Origin: an uncultured Draconibacterium sp.
Lineage (GTDB): Bacteria; Bacteroidota; Bacteroidia; Bacteroidales; Prolixibacteraceae
Direction of reading: 5' to 3'
DNA: 64,000 nt
Assembly (NCBI RefSeq): GCF_963676735.1
Contig: NZ_OY781464.1
Location: forward strand, 2,141,001-2,205,000
The stretch's first letter is position 1. Each line of letters begins with the position of its first letter. Positions 6,592-14,329 of this stretch are shown here, in pieces. The position numbers were made by a program, and so were the translations under genes. The notes beneath the pieces were generated by a model, which was not told where the DNA came from, ran no database searches, and worked only from the letters and a program-made list of their open reading frames with translations.

Positions 6592-9500
6592 CAGCTGCTT
6601 AATAAGCATCGGAAACTCCGCCAACTTCTTGTCAATCAATTCAATATCAAACGACTGCAAGCCAACATCAAGTTCGGTACAATAGCGCTTAATTGCCGGA
6701 CAGGCGTTGGAAAATGCCATCTCCGACAGACGTATTTTGAATTCCTCTATTTCATAAATCACCAGGCTTCCTTTTATATTCTCCCAAAGGGGTAAGTAAT
6801 CTTTTTCAAGAATTTCAATTGTTTGTGGCAATTTCGCCAGGCATTCTTTTGTAAGTTTCTCTTCAAACTCTTCCTCCTTAACACGTTTATCTTCAACATA
6901 CATAAATTTATCGGGCAGAAACTTGAGAAGAAGTGTCTCCAACTCTTTCTTAAATACTGGTTTTTGCAGAAAATCATCAAAAAGCATCTCAATTAAATCA
7001 CTACGCGATTTTAAGGTAGATCCAGAAAAAGCAATTACGGGTATTTCTTTGAGTTTTTTATCTTCTTTAATAATCCGGGTAACTTCAAATCCATCAATCC
7101 CCGGCATACGAATATCCATAAATATCAGATCGGGTTGAACGGTATTAAGTTTTGCCAATGCTTCCGATCCATCCGAGGCTTCAACATAAGTTACTTCATC
7201 CGAATTTATTAATGCTTTTAAAAAATCAACGTTATAGTCAATATCATCAACAATCATAACCGTACACGGCCCCAGTTTGGCATTCAAATTGGGCATTTCG
7301 CTACGCTCTTGTTTTTGGTCTCTTACCGTTTTATCAACCTTTACCCCATGCAAAGTAACCGAAATTGTAGTTCCCTTTCCTTCGCTACTTTTTAACGATA
7401 TTGTTCCATTCAACCTTTTTAGTAATCCATCAACAATAGCCAATCCCAATCCTGTACCTTCATATTTTCGGTTGCTTGTTCCATCCTGTTGCGAAAACGA
7501 TTTAAAAATTAAATGTTGTTTATCTTTTTTAATTCCTATTCCGGTATCCTCAACGGTTATAACCAAATCCACTTCATCATCTTGTTCGGTTTCGGTGGCA
7601 AAAGCAAATACATGCACATACCCTTTTTCAGTAAATTTTACGGCATTACTAACCAGATTAAAAATTATCTGGTAAAACCGCAACTCATCCATTAAAATAT
7701 ATTGTGGCACCGACTCTTCAGTTGTAAGTTTAAAACTTAAACCTTTTCGCTCAACCTCACTCATAAAAGCCAACTTCACATCCGATATAATTTCATTATA
7801 GTTCATCGGATTATATTCCACATCAATTTTTCCGGATTCGATTCTCGAAAGATCGAGAATATCGTTTATAACATTCAATAAATTTCTACCGCTGTTAATT
7901 ATGGAAGACAGGTATCCCTTGTGCAGGTTTACGTCGGTATTATCGTATAACCACTGGCTGAATCCGAGTATGGCATTTAACGGGGTACGAATTTCGTGTG
8001 AGACATTGGCCAGAAATTCCGATTTCATTTTCGAAGCTTCTTCGGCCTTGTTTTTTGCCTGTTCCAACACCTTTTCGTTCTGTTTTATAATGCTGACATC
8101 CCTGATGATTATCAATACCTCTGTCTCATTCAACTTCACCAGGCGAGCTTCATAATACTCTACTTCATCCCAATTCAGGTTTTTAAACTCCACTTGTGAT
8201 TCGCTCTCCACCAGGCATTTGGCAATCGATTCAATAAATAGTTCAGAAAGTTTTTTGTTAAATGCCTGCTGAATTGATCTGCTTTTATTGTCTTTAACCA
8301 GGTTTGACAGATTAGACCCTGGAGCTGCTTTTAAGGCCTTTATCTCGCCAGTATTTTTGGCATGAATAATTACGTCGGGAATCGAATTGATAATAATCCG
8401 GTTCTCCTTCTCGCTTTTAACAAGTTCGTTTTGAACACGTTGACGCAGAAAATTGTGCGAAATCAAGTTTGAGATGGTACGCAGTAATTCTAATTCCGAT
8501 TGACGCCACATCCTGTTTTTCTCGCATTCATCAAAACCAATAAACCCAAGTTGATTTTCTTTCCCGATTAAAGGCAACACCAATATAGATTTAATTCCCT
8601 GTGGCTCTAAAATAGCAATCAGGTCTTCGGGTAATTCCGAGATGTTTTCAGAGAATATTATTCCGTCTTCATCAAGAAATTTTTTCCACGATGGAATGGC
8701 AGTATAAGGAATATCCTGAAGCTCATCGATTTGCGGCTCTATTCCCGTGTTGCACCACTCGTAAGTATTGCTGGTAAGATTACCATCAGTACTGTCTTCA
8801 AAAATATAAACACGGCTCACGTTTAAATGCTCTCCTACCAAACGCAGCGCTGCATTGGTTTTATTCTTAAAATCAGTTAGCGAGTTATAACTCATTGATA
8901 TTCTGGAGAGTAAAACCTGTTGTTTCAGGTTTTGTTCGATTTCAAGCTCCTGTTTTTTTCGTAAAGTAATATCAAACATTACTCCTCGTATACCAATAAC
9001 CTCTCCCTGTAAAATAATCGGGCTGGTATAAACTATTACCGATAAACGTTCTCCGTTTTTCTTTTCAACAATATATTCGTTTGATGAAGTTTCTGAAGTT
9101 TTAATAATTTTCCTGATATTATCGCGCACTTTTTTGCGGTACTCATCCGGAAATATTTTTAGAATATTAAAATTGTTGCTTAGCACTTCCCGCTTGGTAT
9201 AACCAAACTTTTCAACCGCAAAATGATTGGCGTAGGTTACAAATCCATTTTTATCCAATTCGCAAATCATTTCCGGCAGCGACTCGGTAAGTTCCCGGTA
9301 ACGTTTTTCACTCTTTTCCAGTCGCTCCTGATCAAGTTTTTGTTGTGTAATATCGTGGGCCACAACAATTATTTTAGAAAAAACACAATCTTTCTCTGAT
9401 AACAATTCAACGTTTGGTTTTGAAAGGGCTTGTTGTTTTATTACACAAAACTTACATTTTTCGCTCGAGAATTGCAGGTTGATGCGCAACCAAATCCGAT

Positions 9501-9939
9501 TGCCAGCTTTTGATTTCACCGAAATCTCGTAATAATTCAAACAACTCTTCTCCAGAAACTTGCGGGCAAAATGTATAAATGTCTTTTTTCGTTCGGCAGG
9601 AGCAAGAAAATCCATTACATTTTTTCCTTGTAACTTTTCATCTTTGGTGCCAATAATTTTATCAACAATCTGGTTGGTAAACTTGATGTTTCCTTTCATG
9701 TCAAGCCGGAATATCATGTCGTTGATACTCTCAACCATGGTTTGGTATTCCAACTCCGATTCATGAAGCGCCCTTGTTCTTTTTTCAACCAGCGATTCCA
9801 GATTGGCGTTTAAGTCTTTTAACTGTTCATTTGAATGGTATAATTCCAGCGACTTTTTTTCCAATAATTGTTCTGCTTCTTCTCTGGCCGCACGCTCTCT
9901 TGCCAGTTTTCGTTTTATGAGTTCATTTTCCTTGCTCAT
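6574..9939 (-). CDS. Large PAS/GAF hybrid histidine kinase paired with H-NOX
   Basis: A 1121-residue soluble sensor kinase. Order: coiled coil (about 1-60), PAS (65-200), PAS (210-330), GAF (355-505), PAS-like (515-625), HisKA with His648 in NVSHEIRTP, HATPase (about 750-870; NLVSNAVKF, DTGIGI, EGTGLGLAIV), receiver with Asp942 in FMDIRMPG, and a helical tail (1020-1121) that looks like an Hpt without its histidine. The first PAS has an insertion with Cys162, Cys165 and Cys185. The gene starts 1 base after the H-NOX stop, so both are on one transcript. In known H-NOX/kinase pairs, NO-bound H-NOX inhibits the kinase. No membrane segment is seen. Confidence 0.88.
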   Translation of the reverse strand: MSKENELIKRKLARERAAREEAEQLLEKKSLELYHSNEQLKDLNANLESLVEKRTRALHESELEYQTMVESINDMIFRLDMKGNIKFTNQIVDKIIGTKDEKLQGKNVMDFLAPAERKKTFIHFARKFLEKSCLNYYEISVKSKAGNRIWLRINLQFSSEKCKFCVIKQQALSKPNVELLSEKDCVFSKIIVVAHDITQQKLDQERLEKSEKRYRELTESLPEMICELDKNGFVTYANHFAVEKFGYTKREVLSNNFNILKIFPDEYRKKVRDNIRKIIKTSETSSNEYIVEKKNGERLSVIVYTSPIILQGEVIGIRGVMFDITLRKKQELEIEQNLKQQVLLSRISMSYNSLTDFKNKTNAALRLVGEHLNVSRVYIFEDSTDGNLTSNTYEWCNTGIEPQIDELQDIPYTAIPSWKKFLDEDGIIFSENISELPEDLIAILEPQGIKSILVLPLIGKENQLGFIGFDECEKNRMWRQSELELLRTISNLISHNFLRQRVQNELVKSEKENRIIINSIPDVIIHAKNTGEIKALKAAPGSNLSNLVKDNKSRSIQQAFNKKLSELFIESIAKCLVESESQVEFKNLNWDEVEYYEARLVKLNETEVLIIIRDVSIIKQNEKVLEQAKNKAEEASKMKSEFLANVSHEIRTPLNAILGFSQWLYDNTDVNLHKGYLSSIINSGRNLLNVINDILDLSRIESGKIDVEYNPMNYNEIISDVKLAFMSEVERKGLSFKLTTEESVPQYILMDELRFYQIIFNLVSNAVKFTEKGYVHVFAFATETEQDDEVDLVITVEDTGIGIKKDKQHLIFKSFSQQDGTSNRKYEGTGLGLAIVDGLLKRLNGTISLKSSEGKGTTISVTLHGVKVDKTVRDQKQERSEMPNLNAKLGPCTVMIVDDIDYNVDFLKALINSDEVTYVEASDGSEALAKLNTVQPDLIFMDIRMPGIDGFEVTRIIKEDKKLKEIPVIAFSGSTLKSRSDLIEMLFDDFLQKPVFKKELETLLLKFLPDKFMYVEDKRVKEEEFEEKLTKECLAKLPQTIEILEKDYLPLWENIKGSLVIYEIEEFKIRLSEMAFSNACPAIKRYCTELDVGLQSFDIELIDKKLAEFPMLIKQLKQIKG

Positions 9940-9940
9940 A

Positions 9941-10477
9941 TTATTTTACCATTCTGAATCGAACCACCGATCCATCCTTTTCAATATTTTCCTTTTCTAT
10001 GGTTACCTTTTCGCCAAAATGCTTTGCGCATCCGTGTATTAATCCTTCAGCAAAATCACCAAGTTTTCGGGTAGAATGGTATACCATAACCATCTTCTCT
10101 TTGCTTAACTCCTCCACTTGAAAAGTAGGTAACTCTGCATCGGGGTATAGTTTTAATACCTCAACATGAATGGTATTTCCCACATCAGCCAGCAGTTCAA
10201 ACGAATTGGTTTTTCCTTCAAAAAAAGCAGGATATCCTTTTACAAAAACCTTAAAAGCATACTCTCCAAACGCATACAATAATTTATCAACAGGAATATT
10301 CTTTGTTTTACTCAATGCTACAACAAGGGCAACCATCTCTGCAGCATCATAGGTTCCAACATTTGTATAAACACCATTGCGCGGCACCTTTGATTGTTCA
10401 ATAATGGTATCAACTGTTTCGTAACCGAATTCCTTTTCAACCATTTCAAGAAATTCTTTAAAGATTAATCCTTTCAT
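9941..10477 (-). CDS. H-NOX heme nitric oxide sensor
   Basis: A 178-residue protein of standard bacterial H-NOX size, starting MKGLIFKEFLEMVEKEFG. The heme ligands are present: proximal His104 (NTIHVEVLKLYP) and the heme-propionate triad Tyr133, Ser135, Arg137 in YHSTRK. The residue matching Tyr140 of the oxygen-binding thermophile H-NOX is Phe142, so the distal pocket lacks the hydrogen-bonding tyrosine. By family knowledge that favours NO over O2. It is transcribed first, 1 base ahead of the 1121-residue kinase, which is its probable partner. Known partners modulate biofilm and cyclic-di-GMP; that output is not shown here. Confidence 0.93.
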   Translation of the reverse strand: MKGLIFKEFLEMVEKEFGYETVDTIIEQSKVPRNGVYTNVGTYDAAEMVALVVALSKTKNIPVDKLLYAFGEYAFKVFVKGYPAFFEGKTNSFELLADVGNTIHVEVLKLYPDAELPTFQVEELSKEKMVMVYHSTRKLGDFAEGLIHGCAKHFGEKVTIEKENIEKDGSVVRFRMVK

Positions 10478-10790
10478 AAAATATTGATTTTAAAAGTGCG
10501 TCTTATCCTTCTGATTATTATAAAAAATTTGACAAAATCAGATATGAAGATAGTTGTTTTGATTTACGATTGCAACAGTAGATTTCTATGAACAAAGGTT
10601 TTTTTCAAAAAGCGCATATTTACTGCTTTTTTACCCCATTTTTAGGCAAAAAATGATAGGTAAAAATCAAAAATATTCTTATTTTGTAATGGATTGGTTT
10701 AATTGTTTTATAATCAGATGATATCAAACAAACCACTTAGTTTTTGACGCGATTAACGATACGAAATTTACAAATTAAATTAAATCAACT
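10478..10790. other. Divergent intergenic region between H-NOX and ugd
   Basis: A 313-base AT-rich region with no ORF that I can support. It must hold promoters for both directions. A -7-like TATTTTTG reads on the minus strand at 10675-10668 but has no TTG at the right spacing and lies 190 bases from the H-NOX start. On the plus strand only approximate boxes occur. No strong hairpin was noticed. Confidence 0.5.
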
Positions 10791-12113
10791 ATGAAAATTT
10801 CTGTAGTAGGAACAGGTTATGTTGGATTGGTTTCAGGAACATGCTTTGCAGAAACCGGTGTTAATGTTGCTTGTGTTGACATTGACGAGAAAAAGATAGA
10901 GAACCTGAACAATGGGATAATCCCCATTTATGAGCCGGGCTTAGAAGACATTTACAAAAAGAATGTCGAAAAAGGACGGCTTGAATTTACCACAAATCTT
11001 GCCGAAAGTATAAAAGAAACCGAAGCAGTATTTATTGCTGTTGGTACCCCACCCGACGAAGATGGCAGTGCCGACCTAAAGTATGTGTTGGGTGTTGCCA
11101 GGGAAATTGGGAAAAATATGGATCACTACCTGGTAGTTGTTACAAAAAGTACAGTGCCGGTAGGAACTTCGGCTAAAGTAAAACAGGCCATACTTGAAGA
11201 ACTGGAAAAAAGAAATGAAGATATTCCCTTTGATGTAGCTTCAAATCCGGAGTTCCTGAAAGAAGGTAGTGCTGTTGATGATTTCCTGAAACCCGACCGT
11301 ATTGTTATCGGGACAGAATCGAAAAAAGCACAAAAAGTAATGAAACGCTTGTATAAACCATTCCTGTTAAATGGTCACCCCATTCTTTTTATGGATATTA
11401 CTTCTTCTGAAATGACCAAATATGCTGCCAATTCGATGCTGGCTACCAAAATTAGTTTTATAAACGATATTGCCAACCTGTGCGAAATTGTTGGAGCCGA
11501 TGTGGATAACGTACGAAAAGGAATAGGATCGGACGTACGTATCGGTCATAAATTTATTTATCCCGGTACAGGCTACGGTGGCTCTTGTTTCCCGAAAGAT
11601 GTACAGGCACTTATTAGAACTGCCGATGAGCACAACTACTCACTTGAAATATTAAAAGCTGTTGAAACCGTAAACTACCGCCAAAAAGAGGTACTGTTTA
11701 GCAAGTTAAACAAAAGGTTTGGCGGCGATTTAAAAGGTAAAAAGTTTGCCATGTGGGGACTGGCTTTTAAACCCAAAACCGACGATATGCGCGAAGCACC
11801 TTCCTTAGTAATCATTGAAAAGTTAATTGCTGCCGGTGCATCTGTTGTAGCCTACGACCCCGTTGCAATGACTGAAGCCAAACGCATTTTAGGCGATAAA
11901 ATTAGTTATGCAAAAGATGAATACGAAGCCGTTATTGATGCTGATGCTCTGATTCTTGTAACCGAATGGTCGGAATTTAGGTTGCCAAACTTTAAAGTGT
12001 TGGAAAAACTGTTAAAGAACAAGCTCATTTTTGATGGAAGAAACATTTATGATCCGGAAGAATTAAAAGAGATGGAGTTTGAGTATTATGCAATTGGTAG
12101 AAAAACAAACTAA
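10791..12113 (+). CDS. ugd: UDP-glucose 6-dehydrogenase
   Basis: A 440-residue protein of the usual length for this NAD-dependent enzyme, which oxidises UDP-glucose to UDP-glucuronate. The Rossmann start is VVGTGYVGLVSGTCFAETG. The catalytic cysteine is Cys266 in GTGYGGSCFPKD. Further family signatures are VGTPPDEDGSADL, STVPVGT, NPEFLKEGSAVDDF and GLAFKPKTDDMREAPS. The next gene, 6 bases downstream, uses its product. The pair probably supplies UDP-glucuronate and UDP-xylose to the exopolysaccharide cluster at 16.5-33.2 kb. A strong terminator ends the pair at 13098-13158. Confidence 0.95.
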   Translation: MKISVVGTGYVGLVSGTCFAETGVNVACVDIDEKKIENLNNGIIPIYEPGLEDIYKKNVEKGRLEFTTNLAESIKETEAVFIAVGTPPDEDGSADLKYVLGVAREIGKNMDHYLVVVTKSTVPVGTSAKVKQAILEELEKRNEDIPFDVASNPEFLKEGSAVDDFLKPDRIVIGTESKKAQKVMKRLYKPFLLNGHPILFMDITSSEMTKYAANSMLATKISFINDIANLCEIVGADVDNVRKGIGSDVRIGHKFIYPGTGYGGSCFPKDVQALIRTADEHNYSLEILKAVETVNYRQKEVLFSKLNKRFGGDLKGKKFAMWGLAFKPKTDDMREAPSLVIIEKLIAAGASVVAYDPVAMTEAKRILGDKISYAKDEYEAVIDADALILVTEWSEFRLPNFKVLEKLLKNKLIFDGRNIYDPEELKEMEFEYYAIGRKTN

Positions 12114-12119
12114 AAAAAT

Positions 12120-13070
12120 ATGAAAAGAATTTTAGTAACAGGAGGTGCCGGTTTTGTGGGATCTCATTTATGCGAAAGACTGTTAGATGAGGGAAATGAA
12201 GTGATTTGTCTCGATAACTACTTTACTGGTAAAAAACGAAAAATCATACACCTGCTCGACAATCCGTTTTTTGAGTTGATAAGGCATGATGTAACTCAAC
12301 CTTATTTCATCGAGGTAGATGAAATTTACAACCTGGCCTGTCCTGCCTCGCCGGTTCATTACCAATACAACCCCATTAAAACGATTAAAACTTCGGTTAT
12401 GGGAGCCGTAAATATGTTGGGACTGGCCAAGCGAATTAAAGCTAAAATTCTTCAGGCTTCAACCAGCGAAGTATACGGCGACCCGGCTATTCATCCACAA
12501 ACTGAAGACTATTGGGGAAATGTAAACCCGATTGGTATTCGCTCGTGTTACGACGAGGGGAAACGATGTGCCGAATCGCTCTTCGTAAATTACCACGCCC
12601 AAAACGAAGTTCTAATTAAAATTATACGAATTTTTAATACTTACGGACCAAAAATGGAACCGGATGATGGCCGTGTGGTTTCTAACTTTATTATTCAGGC
12701 ACTTCAGGGGCAAGACATCACCATTTTTGGCGATGGCCAGCAAACACGGAGCTTTCAATATGTGAGCGACCTGGTTGAAGGTATGATACGAATGATGGCA
12801 ACGGAAGACAGTTTTACCGGACCGATAAACATTGGGAATCCGGGTGAATTTACCATGCTTGAGTTGGCCAGTGAAATCATTGATATCACCGGGTCTAAAT
12901 CAAAAATTATTCACCTGCCTTTACCAAAAGATGATCCGACACAACGCCAGCCCGACATTACTTTGGCAAAAGAAAAACTGAATGGTTGGGAGCCGAAAAT
13001 ACCGCTGCGCGATGGACTTACAAAAACCATTAATTATTTCGACCAGCTTTTAAAAGAAGGAAAAGCATAA
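12120..13070 (+). CDS. uxs: UDP-glucuronate decarboxylase (UDP-xylose synthase)
   Basis: A 316-residue extended short-chain dehydrogenase. The NAD-binding start is VTGGAGFVGSHLCERLL. The catalytic set is STSEVYG (114-120) and Tyr144-x-x-x-Lys148 in RSCYDEGKR. The strings YNLACPASPVHYQ, RIFNTYGPKM and DGRVVSNFI are typical of UXS and separate it from dTDP-glucose dehydratases. It converts UDP-glucuronate to UDP-xylose with CO2 release. Directly downstream of ugd, it completes a two-step route from UDP-glucose. This suggests xylose or a xylose-derived sugar in the polymer; that is inference. Confidence 0.93.
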   Translation: MKRILVTGGAGFVGSHLCERLLDEGNEVICLDNYFTGKKRKIIHLLDNPFFELIRHDVTQPYFIEVDEIYNLACPASPVHYQYNPIKTIKTSVMGAVNMLGLAKRIKAKILQASTSEVYGDPAIHPQTEDYWGNVNPIGIRSCYDEGKRCAESLFVNYHAQNEVLIKIIRIFNTYGPKMEPDDGRVVSNFIIQALQGQDITIFGDGQQTRSFQYVSDLVEGMIRMMATEDSFTGPINIGNPGEFTMLELASEIIDITGSKSKIIHLPLPKDDPTQRQPDITLAKEKLNGWEPKIPLRDGLTKTINYFDQLLKEGKA

Positions 13071-13097
13071 AGCTGCATCCATATTTCGACCTTAATT

Positions 13098-13158
13098 AAG
13101 ATGAAATCTGCCGAAAATACCGTTATTTAGCCCCGGCAGTTTTCATCTTTATTTTTTT
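13098..13158 (+). terminator. Rho-independent terminator of ugd-uxs
   Basis: Arms 13098-13113 (AAGATGAAATCTGCCG) and 13134-13149 pair at 15 of 16 positions. The loop is 20 bases and a T-rich run follows at 13148-13158. It ends right before the start of the next kinase gene. Confidence 0.88.
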
Positions 13159-13165
13159 ATTGATA

Positions 13166-14293
13166 ATGAACAGTATGAATAGTAACCTTAAAGAAACAAC
13201 CCCAACCATTCTTATTGTAGATGACAACCCGAATAATATTAAAATTGTTGCGTTAATATTACGGTCGTTAAAATATAAAATAGTAATTGCGACCAATGGA
13301 GAACAGGCTATTGATTTGGTAGAACAAACAAAACCAGACTTAATATTGCTGGATGTGATGATGCCAAAAATGGATGGTTTTGAAGCATGTAAAATAATAA
13401 AATCAAAAGAAGAAAATGAAAGTACTCCGATAATTTTTATTACTGCATTAAATGATTCTGAAAGTCTGGTTAAGGGATTTCAGGCCGGAGGGGTTGATTA
13501 CATCACCAAACCATTTAACAAAGATGAGCTGGTAAGCAGGGTTAAAACCCACCTTGATTTAAAACAAACGCGCGATAGCCTTGAAAGAACCACCCAACAC
13601 TTATCAGAGCTAAATGCGTTGAAAGATAAAATGTTTTCGGTTATTGGTCACGACCTCAGATCGCCATTGAGCAGCGTAAAAATGACGCTTGAGTTTTTAT
13701 CAAAAATTACCAACTCTCCTGATGATCCAATTGCTGAGAACATAAACATTATGCTGAAAACAACCGATGAGGTTTTTGGCTTGCTCGAAAACCTTTTGGG
13801 CTGGGCAAAATCGCAAAGCGGCAACTTAAATATTAGTAAAGAAGAAATTCAGATTTCAGATTTAATAAATAGTGTTTACCTGCTAAACAAAGGAAACCTT
13901 GAACTCAAAAAGATTTCATTTAAAACAGATGTTGAAGATAGTGATACCGTATTTGCCGATTTAAGTACGATAAAAGTTGTACTTCGCAACCTGGTATCTA
14001 ATGCCATAAAATTTACGCCTGAAAACGGAACAATTACAGTTTCGGCCAGCAAAAAAGAGGGAAAAATGCAGATTTGTGTGGCCGACACCGGCATTGGAAT
14101 TTCGGAGGAGGATTTGCCCAAAATATTAAATCCGAATACGCATCACACAACTTACGGCACCAACCGCGAAGCAGGTAGCGGACTTGGATTAAACCTGTGC
14201 AAGGATTTTGTTGAGAAAAACGGCGGAACCATTTGGGTAGAAAGCGAACAGGGAAAAGGCAGTACCTTTTGCATTGAGCTTGATGGCGTTTAA
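13166..14293 (+). CDS. REC-HisKA-HATPase response regulator/kinase, second copy
   Basis: A 375-residue soluble protein with the same plan as the gene at 5426: receiver with Asp63 (LLDVMMP) and Lys115, HisKA with His162 in VIGHDLRSPLSS, and HATPase (NLVSNAIKF, DTGIGI, GSGLGLNLCKDFV). The open frame extends to a TTG at 13160, but ATG at 13166 is preferred; ATG 13175 is also possible. It is a diverged paralog of the kinase ending the stressosome operon. No output domain is present. It stands between the nucleotide-sugar genes and the exopolysaccharide region, so a role in controlling polymer production is plausible but unproven. Confidence 0.85.
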   Translation: MNSMNSNLKETTPTILIVDDNPNNIKIVALILRSLKYKIVIATNGEQAIDLVEQTKPDLILLDVMMPKMDGFEACKIIKSKEENESTPIIFITALNDSESLVKGFQAGGVDYITKPFNKDELVSRVKTHLDLKQTRDSLERTTQHLSELNALKDKMFSVIGHDLRSPLSSVKMTLEFLSKITNSPDDPIAENINIMLKTTDEVFGLLENLLGWAKSQSGNLNISKEEIQISDLINSVYLLNKGNLELKKISFKTDVEDSDTVFADLSTIKVVLRNLVSNAIKFTPENGTITVSASKKEGKMQICVADTGIGISEEDLPKILNPNTHHTTYGTNREAGSGLGLNLCKDFVEKNGGTIWVESEQGKGSTFCIELDGV

Positions 14294-14329
14294 AGCTGTT
14301 TGTTGGTTCTGTATTTGTTTTTGGAAAAA

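Noticed and set aside
10668..10675. TATTTTTG as a promoter of the H-NOX operon
   Set aside because: No TTG at the correct distance and 190 bases from the start; kept only as a note in the intergenic entry.
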